Source: a virus. Taken from it: a stretch of DNA of 45,268 bases. Under the pieces are notes generated by a model, which saw nothing but the letters and a program-made list of their open reading frames with translations, made no database searches and was not told the origin of the DNA. Shown piece after piece: positions 15,472 through 23,242 of this stretch; the stretch's first letter is position 1, and each line of letters opens with the position of its first letter. The position numbers and the translations under genes were made by a program. The stretch spans positions 1 through 45,268 of IMG/VR virus record IMGVR_UViG_3300023174_006265; one strand, written 5' to 3'.

Positions 15472-15503
15472 CAGTATTTACCGCTAAATACTGCATGGGT
15501 CAA
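15472..15503. promoter_or_regulatory. Divergent palindromic promoter region, terC / 15495 operon
   Basis: A perfect 9-bp inverted repeat, CAGTATTTA-CCGC-TAAATACTG (15472-15493), holds one NTAAATA box per strand. The plus box GCTAAATA (15483-15490) ends four bases before ATG 15495. The minus box GGTAAATA (15475-15482) would start RNA just at the riboswitch, and a TTGACC lies 17 bp upstream of it (15498-15503, minus strand). Confidence 0.55.
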
Positions 15504-15653
15504 TTTGTACAAATCTTGCTGTTGGTCACTGTGGTTTATCTTACTCTAATATTGGCTATTAAAACCATGTTTGGTGATTACACCCGATTGTTTGCCATCA
15601 TGACTGCCATGTTGTTGACTTGCATGGTGGTGCTCGCAACTGCTGTGTCATGA
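15495..15653 (+). CDS. Small two-helix membrane protein (52 aa)
   Basis: ATG 15495 with no Shine-Dalgarno sequence; the start codon is four bases from the late-like box. The product is two hydrophobic helices (about 5-25 and 30-52) joined by KTMFGDYTRL. Its stop overlaps the next gene (ATGA at 15650). Divergent from terC and sharing its promoter region. Function unknown. Confidence 0.55.
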   Translation: MGQFVQILLLVTVVYLTLILAIKTMFGDYTRLFAIMTAMLLTCMVVLATAVS

Positions 15654-15880
15654 TCCGAAACCTATCTTGGCAGGAAGTCTCACAACTCACAGGCTGGGAA
15701 TTTTACTGTCAACCCATGGATGCCTATGTCAACTGGTACCTGGACTGCGCGACATGGACTTTCTTAAACTTGTGGTTCTTGCCACATCGCATGCCCGGAT
15801 TGCATTCGGATGTAGATAAATTTGTAAGTCAGTTTACTTTAAATGGAATCAAGGCAAGCAATATCTGCCGACCTAGTTGA
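15650..15880 (+). CDS. Aromatic-rich hypothetical protein (76 aa)
   Basis: ATGA-coupled to the small membrane protein. The product is Trp-rich (SWQEVSQLTGWEFYCQ, WYLDCATWTFLNLWFL) with two or three Cys and could be membrane-associated. The 3' end overlaps the convergent gene by eight bases. No family recognised. Confidence 0.5.
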   Translation: MIRNLSWQEVSQLTGWEFYCQPMDAYVNWYLDCATWTFLNLWFLPHRMPGLHSDVDKFVSQFTLNGIKASNICRPS

Positions 15881-16286
15881 CAGGTATACGCAATCTCATT
15901 CCTATAACGTTGGCCCCTGTGTTTTCAACCCGCGGCGCAAATATACCGCACACCCAACCATAGCACACTTCTGGAAAGGCCATGGGCAATACTGTGGCAC
16001 GTTGATAACCGGTTACCGCTCCTACTGAAACGCCAATGTCCCAACGATCTTGGTTGTAAAAAGCATAGCGACCATAGGCATACCCACTGCCGCGACGTTC
16101 GCTGTTGTAGTACCAGCCGCCGGTTATGGTCCAATCTTTGGTCACAGTATGTTCAACGCCTGCACCATAGTTAACGCCGTTGTAGCCGGGTCGATCATGT
16201 ACACTGATGCCATTGACCTGTACATAGGTTTGAGACAAGGTGGACGTACAAAATAGTATAGGCAATATAGATAATAGAAATTTCAT
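15873..16286 (-). CDS. Exported outer-membrane-like beta-barrel protein (137 aa)
   Basis: Minus strand. A Sec signal peptide (MKFLLSILPILFCTSTLSQT) is followed by alternating Tyr/Gly/Trp strands such as GVNYGAGVEHTV, WTITGGWYYNSE and DIGVSVGAVTGYQ. The size and strand pattern suggest a small outer-membrane barrel or a related periplasmic beta protein. Two Cys near the end (CYGWVC) could form a disulfide. In a phage it might alter the host surface, for example superinfection exclusion (guess). It lies downstream of the glycosyltransferase-like gene. Confidence 0.65.
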   Translation of the reverse strand: MKFLLSILPILFCTSTLSQTYVQVNGISVHDRPGYNGVNYGAGVEHTVTKDWTITGGWYYNSERRGSGYAYGRYAFYNQDRWDIGVSVGAVTGYQRATVLPMAFPEVCYGWVCGIFAPRVENTGANVIGMRLRIPVN

Positions 16287-16299
16287 TTTTATTTGTAGG

Positions 16300-17613
16300 T
16301 TATTTGCACAGGTTGATTTTTTTTACCTTATCTAGTTTTTGTTGTGCTACTTTTATTAGATAATTAATTTGTTTTTCATTGGGAGAATGATAGGATTGAT
16401 TGGTTTTTAAAAATTTAATTATTTTTGGATAGGTCATTAAATGATGACAATAATTAATCCACGGTAGGTAGTTGTTGCAACCCTCGAGTTGCTCAAAGGC
16501 TAATTTTAGATTTGTGCTCAATTCATTTAATACAATATCAAAAAAGTTTTGACTAAAAAACCACTGACGATTGTAATCAGCAATAATTTGTGCTTGTGAT
16601 AGTTTATGTTGTCTTGTCAGTTGATCCCAATTAGCAATTTGTTTCATGAGATCAACAATGGTTTTTAATCTTTTTTCTGGATCTCCTATTAGATCATAAC
16701 TTTCATCCCACACACTGTCAAAAGTTTTAAATCCATAACTACGTAGGTATTCCAAACTACCCATTGTTCCTGCTATAATAAATGGTTGAGCACACGCAAT
16801 AGGGCGCAAACTTTTTTCAGTAAGATGCAACCTATCATCGTCAAACAGTGTTTCAAGGACCACTTCGATCTCTGTTGAATTGTAATCAGTAGTTACAAAA
16901 TCAGCACTGCTAGAAGGAACCACGCTAGTAGGCCTTAGAAAATTTTCTAATATGTTTTTTGGGCGACACCAAGATTTTTTAAATTTGTGTGCCGTATAAT
17001 GAATAGTTAAATCAGGATCTATAGCGTTGCAAGTGGTTTGACAATGCTCTGACAATTTATTTTCTATAAGTAGGTCCGCAAACCGTAATCGGTATTCTCT
17101 GGTGCCTGACCAGGCTCTGTTATAAATTAAAAATAATTTTTTCGTATCTTTTTTAAAAGTTTCATGCTCAGCATATCTAAACCAGTCTCGAGCAATAACC
17201 GCATGACTCCAATAATAAACAGGTATTAATTCATTACTATCTTGATATTTTTTCAAATTATGTGATCGTCTTTCACTGTGCAACAATAAATTTTTTTCAA
17301 ATATATTTTTTATATAATTTAAATTTTTCAGTGGCAGTCGAAGATTTAAAGACTTTAAAAGATTCGGCCATTCAAATGGTGATTCTTTAAGATTAACGCT
17401 GTAATAATCATGATCCAACGGTTCTTGATCATTGCACCAAATTCCAACAAACATTGTAGTTTCGATCCACGTGTTTTGGTCAGTTAATGTAGTTAAATCA
17501 TCAATGTTTTTTGAACCATGAGGCCAAAAACGATAAATTATTACACTATCACCGTGAATTTTTTCGGCTATGTTTTTGATATAATGGTATAATCTATCTA
17601 TAGGAACAGGCAC
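16300..17613 (-). CDS. Glycosyltransferase-like protein (437 aa), AT-rich
   Basis: Minus strand, GTG start at 17613. The C-terminal half has VVLETLFDDDRLHLTEKSLRP, then ACAQPFIIAGTMGSLEYLRSYGF and a DLIGDPEKRL segment. This fits the acceptor/nucleotide end of exostosin-like glycosyltransferases, where E-K-x-x-R-P and P-F-I-I are recurrent. The N-terminal part is not recognised. The gene is clearly more AT-rich than its neighbours, with many poly-A/T runs, which suggests recent transfer. It may decorate host or virion glycans. There is no strong ribosome binding site. Confidence 0.6.
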   Translation of the reverse strand: MPVPIDRLYHYIKNIAEKIHGDSVIIYRFWPHGSKNIDDLTTLTDQNTWIETTMFVGIWCNDQEPLDHDYYSVNLKESPFEWPNLLKSLNLRLPLKNLNYIKNIFEKNLLLHSERRSHNLKKYQDSNELIPVYYWSHAVIARDWFRYAEHETFKKDTKKLFLIYNRAWSGTREYRLRFADLLIENKLSEHCQTTCNAIDPDLTIHYTAHKFKKSWCRPKNILENFLRPTSVVPSSSADFVTTDYNSTEIEVVLETLFDDDRLHLTEKSLRPIACAQPFIIAGTMGSLEYLRSYGFKTFDSVWDESYDLIGDPEKRLKTIVDLMKQIANWDQLTRQHKLSQAQIIADYNRQWFFSQNFFDIVLNELSTNLKLAFEQLEGCNNYLPWINYCHHLMTYPKIIKFLKTNQSYHSPNEKQINYLIKVAQQKLDKVKKINLCK

Positions 17614-17650
17614 GAAACTATTTACGCAGAAACATCAAACTGTTAAAAAT

Positions 17651-18175
17651 ATGTCTCACCACATTCACAAATACCAGCTCTATCCTTTTTGGGACGATGA
17701 ATACAAGCGTCTCATTTATGTCAACGAACACTTTAATGACATTCATCAAACTCATGCATGGCAGGCGCAAGGTTATGCCAACAGGTTCACTGGCGACATG
17801 TGCGACATGCGCAGTGCCCAACCTACATGGAATCAAAGATTCATTGAAATCTTTGCTGGACAAGGCTGGAAGGACATTGGCACTAGTTACTATCGAATGA
17901 ACACAGGGACAGTTTTGCCCACTCATAGTGATCTTTACGTCAAATATATTGAACTTTTCGATTTAAAAGGTAAAGAAACCACCATACGCAGAGCTGTAGT
18001 TTTCCTTGAAGACTGGCAACCTGGACATTATGCTGAATACCGGGACGAAGCCTTTGTAAATTGGCGTGCTGGCGCAGTGGTAGAATGGACCTATGATACA
18101 CCGCATATGGCTGCCAATCTTGGACCTACTCCGAGATACACTTTACAAATAACAGGACATGTCAGTGATAGATAG
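17651..18175 (+). CDS. 2-oxoglutarate/Fe(II) oxygenase-like protein (174 aa)
   Basis: A double-stranded beta-helix pattern with the facial triad: H92-x-D94 in LPTHSDLY and a distal H152 in YDTPHMAANLG. R162 (PRYTLQITG) is ten residues later, as expected for binding 2-oxoglutarate. It resembles aspartyl/prolyl hydroxylase-like enzymes, which are abundant in aquatic T4-like phages. The target is unknown; the next genes are an amidinotransferase and a tail-fibre-like protein, so a fibre or a small molecule are candidates. The start has only a weak ribosome binding region. It overlaps the next gene by 17 bases. Confidence 0.78.
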   Translation: MSHHIHKYQLYPFWDDEYKRLIYVNEHFNDIHQTHAWQAQGYANRFTGDMCDMRSAQPTWNQRFIEIFAGQGWKDIGTSYYRMNTGTVLPTHSDLYVKYIELFDLKGKETTIRRAVVFLEDWQPGHYAEYRDEAFVNWRAGAVVEWTYDTPHMAANLGPTPRYTLQITGHVSDR

Positions 18176-19088
18176 TCGCAATGAGTGGGACCCACTAGAA
18201 AGCATTATAGTAGGCTCGGCTACACATGCGAATTGGCCTACATCAGATCCTGTGTTTGCCAATGAAGGCAAAAAAACTACCTGGACCAAAACTCCAGTGC
18301 CTGCAGGACCAGTGCCCGATTTTATTATTGATCAAGCCAACCGTGAACTAGACCTGTTGTGCGAAACAATTTTGCGATATGGAGCAACGGTCTACAGGCC
18401 CCGACCCATGGATTTTGTTGCTGAACAGGGCATGTATAATTATTGTCCCAGAGACCGACTGTTGGTCTGGGGTGACTCAGTGGTGGATTGTAACATGATG
18501 TATCCTTGCCGCAATCAAGAAATCAAAAACTACTACAGACTTTTGGAAGAAGCCCGTAACAACTTGTCCATGCCCAGAGATCAAGGCATGGTCATGGACG
18601 CGGCCAATGTGTGTAGGTTGGGCGATACCTGGCTGTTTTTGGAATCAGCCTCAGGAAATCGCGCCGCCTATGAATGGTTGTGTGAAAAATTTCCTGAAGT
18701 CAAAATAGAATTATGTAATTTTTATTCTGGTGTACACATTGACAGCACCATAGTGCCTGTTCGAGAAGGTCTGGTGCTGTTAAACGCCGATCGTGTGAAT
18801 GCCGACAACTGTCCTCGAGCATTCAAAGATTGGGAAAAAATTTGGATCACAGATGACATGATTGTAGCGCAGGACTTTTATCAATATCCTTATGCAAGTA
18901 AATGGATAGCCATGAACATGCTGGTTTTGGATCCAGAAACAGTTATTTTGGATGCCGCGCAAACACAACTAATTACACTATTGAAGTCCAAAGGTATTGA
19001 CAGCATTCCACTTACTTTGAGTCATAGTAGAACTTTGGGTGGTGGATTTCATTGTGTGACTTTAGACACTCGGAGACGACATGACTAA
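18159..19088 (+). CDS. Glycine amidinotransferase (AGAT)-like enzyme
   Basis: 309 aa. Matches the amidinotransferase fold at each catalytic block: MDAAN (D147), GVHIDST (H193) and GGGFHCVTLD (nucleophile C299). SKWIAMNMLVLD (248-259) and the final TRRR are also as in human AGAT. These enzymes move an amidino group from arginine to glycine or another amine through a Cys-amidino intermediate. The product would be guanidinoacetate if glycine is the acceptor; other acceptors are possible. It overlaps the 2OG oxygenase upstream and the fibre-like gene downstream (8 bases), so the three are co-translated. Confidence 0.88.
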   Translation: MSVIDSRNEWDPLESIIVGSATHANWPTSDPVFANEGKKTTWTKTPVPAGPVPDFIIDQANRELDLLCETILRYGATVYRPRPMDFVAEQGMYNYCPRDRLLVWGDSVVDCNMMYPCRNQEIKNYYRLLEEARNNLSMPRDQGMVMDAANVCRLGDTWLFLESASGNRAAYEWLCEKFPEVKIELCNFYSGVHIDSTIVPVREGLVLLNADRVNADNCPRAFKDWEKIWITDDMIVAQDFYQYPYASKWIAMNMLVLDPETVILDAAQTQLITLLKSKGIDSIPLTLSHSRTLGGGFHCVTLDTRRRHD

Positions 19089-20130
19089 CCCGGTAATTAC
19101 CCTAGATCCCAATACAGTAAAACAAATGGTGGATCATGCGGTTGAACAAAATATTTCTAGCGCCATACAAAGTCTTGCACAGGATCCAGCCTGGCTAGAA
19201 AAAATTGAGCGACAAATCAATCAAACTGTGGTTGATCGTGTGTTGAAACAACTTGCACAAACTGATATTGATCCTATCATACAACAATGTGTCAACCAAA
19301 ACATGGCACAGTTTCAACAGGATATATTGAAAAACTTTTCCAGCACTGGAATTGAAGACAAGGCCACTTCTTGTCAATTGACTGTGCTGGACGATATCAC
19401 TGTGGTAGAAAATCAACTTACCAGTAGAGATTTGACAGTGGTTAATGTTGCAACCATCAAAGATCTAGTGGTCAAAGGCACGGTCAACATAGACAACTCA
19501 AGTTGGACGGCCTTGGCCGAAGGCATTAGCCAAAACACTTTGAACAAACTGTCAGAGGAATGGAAAACCATATTAACGACACAGGTAGCTGAACATATCC
19601 AAGCCAGTGGCATCCAGTTTGATAGTGTAAAAATTGGTGACACCTACTTGGTTGAAGGCAATCGTTTAAGCAATCAAGTTACAGAAACCAACATTCAAGC
19701 AGTGGGACCTCTACGTGAACTCAAAGTGCGTGGTGAAGCACACATCAACAACAACACTGTAAACGTGCTCAACAAACGTCTGGGTATCAACACAGAAACT
19801 CCAGAAAAAGCTCTCAGCATCTGGGACGAAGAAGTCAGTGTGGTCATTGGCAAGCACAAAACAAATCAAGCCTATATTGGTACCAATCGAGATCAAAGTT
19901 TGGCCATTGGTGTCAATCGTGAACCGCAGATTGAAATCAGTGCCGACGGATTGACCACAGTCAAGCGCCTGCAGATTGGACTGCACAAGATCAGCCATGC
20001 CGCCATGGTGCCGGGCTGGGCTGGTACTAAAGGTGATCTGGTATTCAATACCAACATCGGAGATGACGGAGTGTTTGCCTGGGTGTGTATTGGCGCCCAT
20101 CGCTGGCGCACTCTCCGAAGCGTAGTATGA
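19081..20130 (+). CDS. Tail-fibre-like structural protein (349 aa)
   Basis: The N-terminal helical segment (about 1-95) is rich in Gln and hydrophobic heptads. A beta-repeat stalk (about 100-250) follows, with units such as LTSRDLTVVNVATIKDLVV and VNVLNKRLGINTETPEKALSI. The end, PGWAGTKGDLVFNTNIGDDGVFAWVCIG, is the type found at the tip of phage fibres and collar-like proteins. It is probably a virion fibre or baseplate-associated adhesin. It is co-translated with AGAT upstream (overlap of 8) and with 20127 downstream (ATGA). Confidence 0.78.
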   Translation: MTNPVITLDPNTVKQMVDHAVEQNISSAIQSLAQDPAWLEKIERQINQTVVDRVLKQLAQTDIDPIIQQCVNQNMAQFQQDILKNFSSTGIEDKATSCQLTVLDDITVVENQLTSRDLTVVNVATIKDLVVKGTVNIDNSSWTALAEGISQNTLNKLSEEWKTILTTQVAEHIQASGIQFDSVKIGDTYLVEGNRLSNQVTETNIQAVGPLRELKVRGEAHINNNTVNVLNKRLGINTETPEKALSIWDEEVSVVIGKHKTNQAYIGTNRDQSLAIGVNREPQIEISADGLTTVKRLQIGLHKISHAAMVPGWAGTKGDLVFNTNIGDDGVFAWVCIGAHRWRTLRSVV

Positions 20131-20678
20131 AAATCAGTTGGGTCTTTGCTGACGACGTAGAAATAGATCCTACACAGGACGTTGCGGAACTAAAACGTAT
20201 CGGCGCTTTCTGGGGTTCATGGCGTACCTGGCGTGCCTATCAAACCGACAATGTGGTTTGCCATGATCAGGCCAAGGCCGCAGAACTGCTGAAAAGGCGT
20301 TTCCAGACCTACTGTAATTTTTACATACCCGAACAGGTCTATAACAATCTAGAACGCCCTGAAGGCGTGCGACTTTATGCTGGAGAATTTGTGCATGATG
20401 TCGATCGTCAAGAGGAGCTGGTGGCCATGCACCTGGCAGCCACCACCAGCGATATAGTATTACTTTTGGGTTTTGATCTAGCCAAACTCCAACCAAATTC
20501 TGATAAATTATTGGCCAATCGGGCGCAACATCATCGTAATCTAATCCGGCAAGCCCTAACGGATTATAATAACATCCAATGGGTCATTGTTGATCACCCT
20601 GATCAATTAGATCCAAATCTCTCCAGTTTGGAAAACGTAGCAACCGATACCATGACTGGCATATTGACCATGAATTAA
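20127..20678 (+). CDS. Hypothetical protein (183 aa)
   Basis: Start at ATG 20127 (MKISWVFADDVEIDPTQD), overlapping the fibre stop by four bases. An alpha/beta product with a motif DIVLLLGFDLAKL and a later WVIVDHPDQLD, consistent with a Rossmann-like or nucleotidyl/sugar-binding fold. I associate similar proteins with phage tail-fibre operons, but no family is certain. The coupling suggests a role in fibre assembly or modification. Confidence 0.65.
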   Translation: MKISWVFADDVEIDPTQDVAELKRIGAFWGSWRTWRAYQTDNVVCHDQAKAAELLKRRFQTYCNFYIPEQVYNNLERPEGVRLYAGEFVHDVDRQEELVAMHLAATTSDIVLLLGFDLAKLQPNSDKLLANRAQHHRNLIRQALTDYNNIQWVIVDHPDQLDPNLSSLENVATDTMTGILTMN

Positions 20679-20680
20679 GA

Positions 20681-20709
20681 TTGACTTTTGGATCATATGG
20701 CTGTATAAT
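20681..20709 (+). promoter_or_regulatory. Sigma70-like promoter of uvsE
   Basis: TTGACT, 17 bp, TATAAT. The -10 ends six bases before the ATG at 20716, so transcription should begin at or within a base or two of the start codon. Confidence 0.8.
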
Positions 20710-20715
20710 AGTTGT

Positions 20716-21747
20716 ATGACTAAACTTAAACGCATAGGTTTCTGTTGCAAATGGCTCAATGATCCCAGCGAATGCGGCGGCATGAAAGTCAATGCCAAAG
20801 ATCGAGACCTTAACGGGCGTAGTACCACCATGCGTTGGTTGCGCGAACATCCTGCTGAAGCTGAACAACGCCAATGGGACATCATGAATCACAACGCCTC
20901 GGCTGCAGTCAAACTTATAGAACGTGTGGCCAGCTTGCCCGAGAATCGCAGAATGGTACGTCTTGGAAGTGAAATGCTACAGGGGTACACAGAGAAAGAT
21001 TGGAAGGCCTGGTGGCAAGATCCTGCAATACAGGCACATTGTGAGAAGATATTTGCTCCCATTGGGGAAACAGCTCGTAGGTTGGATGTCAGGCTCAGCT
21101 TCCACCCTGGACAATTCTGTGTGTTAGGGTCTGAATCAGAAGAGATTGTAAATAGAAGCATAGAGGAGTTTGAATATCATGCGGATATGGCCAGATGGAT
21201 GGGTTATGGGAAATCCTTCCAGGATTTTAAAATCAACGTACACATATCAGGTAAAGCCGGTGCCGCCGGTGCGCGACGTGCTTATGGACGCCTCAGCCCC
21301 GAAGCCCGCAGTTGTATTACATTTGAAAACGAAGAAATAACACATGGCCTGGATCGTTGTCTTGAACTTGCTGATATTGTTCCTACTGTGCTTGATGTTC
21401 ACCATCACTGGATCAAAACGGGAGAATATATTTCACCCCAGGACGAACGTGTCAAACGTGTCGTGGACAGTTGGCGTGGTGTTCGTCCTGCTATGCACTA
21501 CAGCGTTAGCCGTGAAGACGTACTTGTTGGTCATGCCGTTCACTATAAACCAGATCATGCAAGTTTGCTAGAGTCGGGCTACAAAAAACAAAAACTCCGA
21601 GCACATTCAGATTTTTACTGGAATCCAGTTGTCACTGACTGGGCTTTGAGTTTTTGGTCGCAGTTTGACATACAGTGCGAAAGCAAAGGCAAGAACCTGG
21701 CCAGTGAACAGGTTTACAATCGTGCAGTAGAACTAGGGTTGGTATAG
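20716..21747 (+). CDS. uvsE: UV damage endonuclease UvsE/UvdE
   Basis: 343 aa. Starts KLKRIGFCCKW as the family does, which fixes the start at 20716. TIM-barrel metal-site motifs: RLSFHPGQFCVLGS (about 120-133), VHISGKAG, TFENEEITHGLDRC, VLDVHHHWIKTGE and RAHSDFYW. UvsE nicks DNA 5' to UV photoproducts and begins repair without a glycosylase. Phage copies are known and would help survival in sunlit water. The promoter sits right on the start codon and there is no ribosome binding site, so the mRNA looks leaderless. Confidence 0.92.
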   Translation: MTKLKRIGFCCKWLNDPSECGGMKVNAKDRDLNGRSTTMRWLREHPAEAEQRQWDIMNHNASAAVKLIERVASLPENRRMVRLGSEMLQGYTEKDWKAWWQDPAIQAHCEKIFAPIGETARRLDVRLSFHPGQFCVLGSESEEIVNRSIEEFEYHADMARWMGYGKSFQDFKINVHISGKAGAAGARRAYGRLSPEARSCITFENEEITHGLDRCLELADIVPTVLDVHHHWIKTGEYISPQDERVKRVVDSWRGVRPAMHYSVSREDVLVGHAVHYKPDHASLLESGYKKQKLRAHSDFYWNPVVTDWALSFWSQFDIQCESKGKNLASEQVYNRAVELGLV

Positions 21748-21750
21748 ATC

Positions 21751-21924
21751 ATGTTTCTGGGCATACTATTTCTGATTGTAATCATGTTGACATTTTCGAT
21801 CTCACACATGGTAAAATATGATCCGGACATGACAAGTGTGGAAATAGCTGGCGAAACATGCATGATAATTCTTGCCGGAGTCATGATCTATGTGGGCATG
21901 TATTTCATACGTGGAGCCTTATGA
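21751..21924 (+). CDS. Small two-span membrane protein (57 aa)
   Basis: ATG 21751 just after uvsE. Hydrophobic helices at about 2-18 and 36-54 flank a short acidic loop (KYDPDMTSVEIAGE). Its TGA overlaps the next ATG (21921). Function unknown. Confidence 0.55.
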   Translation: MFLGILFLIVIMLTFSISHMVKYDPDMTSVEIAGETCMIILAGVMIYVGMYFIRGAL

Positions 21925-22211
21925 ACGACATAATATCAGATGTATGGTCCTGGATCTGTGAAGACTACCGTAGTTGGCCTTTGAGATTCGTTGCTGAGTT
22001 CACAGCCTGGATGATCAGTGTGGGGTGTGCCGTGGTCATGGCCATTACTATTCCTCATCCACCTTTCTTGATCTTGTATCCTTTGTTTATTGCTGGATGT
22101 GGCATGATGGCCTGGGCGGCATGGACACGCCGGAGTTTTGGCATGCTGGCCAACTATGCTCTGTTAGTCACCATTGACACTGTGGGTCTAACACGACTGC
22201 TGTTAGGCTGA
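21921..22211 (+). CDS. Membrane protein (96 aa)
   Basis: ATGA-coupled. The N-terminal soluble stretch NDIISDVWSWICEDYRSWPL is followed by three hydrophobic helices (about 27-95), including a proline-rich turn IPHPPFLIL. Its 3' end overlaps the convergent H1-like gene. A holin-like role is possible from size and topology, but nothing specific supports it. Confidence 0.6.
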   Translation: MNDIISDVWSWICEDYRSWPLRFVAEFTAWMISVGCAVVMAITIPHPPFLILYPLFIAGCGMMAWAAWTRRSFGMLANYALLVTIDTVGLTRLLLG

Positions 22212-22391
22212 TTTTTTAACGGGTTTTTTAACTGCTGTTTTTTTGGCCGCAGGTTTCTTGGCTGGCGCAACTGGCTTTTCTTCTTTGACTGTTCTGGGAA
22301 ATGGAAACTGACTTGGTTCTTCTACCTTGTAAGGTGCTGCTGTAGGTTCGGCTGGCTTGGCACCAAAAATTTTCTTTAATAATGATAACAT
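22203..22391 (-). CDS. Small Lys/Ala/Pro-rich histone H1-like protein (62 aa)
   Basis: Minus strand. Start at ATG 22391 with GGAGAATTATT directly upstream; the longer frame to 22463 lacks a ribosome binding site. A hydrophobic/basic N-terminus (MLSLLKKIFGAKP) is followed by a low-complexity tail, PAKKPAAKKTAVKKPVKKSA, like histone H1/AlgP repeats. It probably binds DNA or another polyanion through charge. Convergent with the gene ending at 22211. Confidence 0.65.
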   Translation of the reverse strand: MLSLLKKIFGAKPAEPTAAPYKVEEPSQFPFPRTVKEEKPVAPAKKPAAKKTAVKKPVKKSA

Positions 22392-22462
22392 AATAATTCT
22401 CCTTGTGGAATATTTATTTGCTTTAGGATCATTATGTTTTGTTATTATGTGGCAACGCAACA

Positions 22463-22515
22463 ACTAAATATCAGTAGAAACACTGAGAACACGGATCAAG
22501 AGTCTGTGTTGTTTC
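22463..22515 (+). promoter_or_regulatory. Late-like box with 5'-terminal hairpin
   Basis: ACTAAATA (22463-22470). From the predicted start, GAAAC (22477-22481) pairs with GTTTC (22511-22515) and AACACGGA (22488-22495) with TCTGTGTT (22503-22510), one pair being G-U. The AAAAGGAG ribosome binding site follows for the gene at 22538. A short U-rich tail makes partial attenuation conceivable. Confidence 0.45.
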
Positions 22516-22537
22516 TTTAACCCAAAAGGAGAAAACA

Positions 22538-22669
22538 ATGTTAAACTCAATCAAAGCAATAGCAAACACAATATGGGAAATTTTGTGTGCCACAGGCGAA
22601 GCCAAATATGCCGCAGAATTGGCACGCAATCAAAAATGGGCAGACGCACAAGCCCTTTATAAAAAATAA
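22538..22669 (+). CDS. Small helical protein (43 aa)
   Basis: ATG 22538 behind AAAAGGAGAAAACA. The product starts LNSIKAIANTIWEIL and is likely fully helical and amphipathic, ending ALYKK. Its stop overlaps the next ATG (TAATG). The strong ribosome binding site and coupling support coding. Confidence 0.6.
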   Translation: MLNSIKAIANTIWEILCATGEAKYAAELARNQKWADAQALYKK

Positions 22670-23226
22670 TGGTCAGCACACGATTTCTCAGCACCGAAGA
22701 ATACTACAAATTTGGTAATTGGCTCAAGGGCCTTAATGCTGAAGATCGTGCCCTTTATTTTGGAATAAGCGTCAGCGATGACTACATCAACGATCTTGTG
22801 CAACGCATTGAAAGTCGACCTACTCGGCACGATTTTTTGGTCAGCTACAATCATAACGGATGGTTGGGTGTGTTGCACATAGCCCGAGTAGATGACCTTA
22901 CCATTGAATTTGGTCTCAGCGTGTTTGAAGAATATCGCAACATGGGCATTGGCAGCGACTTGATCGGAGAAGGTATTCTTTGGGCCAGAAATCGTGGCTA
23001 CCGACGACTGTTTTTGCACTGTATGACCAGGAATCATGTCATGGCGCACTTGGCCGACAAACATGGTCTTGAAATGACCACACACAGCGGTGATGTGGAT
23101 GTGATGGCTAGCTTGTCCCCGCCCAGTTGGTACAGTCTGCAACGTGAAACAGCGCAGATTAATAGGCGCATATTCCACCTGTGGTTAAATCAAACCTGGT
23201 TGCCATTCCAGGAATCCACAGGCTAA
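22669..23226 (+). CDS. GNAT-family N-acetyltransferase (185 aa)
   Basis: Central fold matches GNAT: VLHIARVDDLTIEFGLSVFEEYRNMGIGSDLIGEGILWARNRGYRRLFLHC, where R/QNMGIGSDLI is the acetyl-CoA-binding motif A (about 85-100). It transfers an acetyl group to an amine of unknown identity. The C-terminal 40 residues are outside the core. Starts within the previous stop and is followed 17 bases later by the desaturase, so it is probably in the same transcript. Confidence 0.82.
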   Translation: MVSTRFLSTEEYYKFGNWLKGLNAEDRALYFGISVSDDYINDLVQRIESRPTRHDFLVSYNHNGWLGVLHIARVDDLTIEFGLSVFEEYRNMGIGSDLIGEGILWARNRGYRRLFLHCMTRNHVMAHLADKHGLEMTTHSGDVDVMASLSPPSWYSLQRETAQINRRIFHLWLNQTWLPFQESTG

Positions 23227-23242
23227 TTCAGCTAAGTACAAC

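Noticed and set aside
17580-17593. Two TATAAT hexamers before the 2OG oxygenase gene
   Set aside because: They lie in AT-rich coding DNA of the divergent gene and have no acceptable -35 at 16-18 bp.
21921-22211. Holin
   Set aside because: Three hydrophobic helices alone do not identify a holin, and no endolysin or spanin was found beside it.
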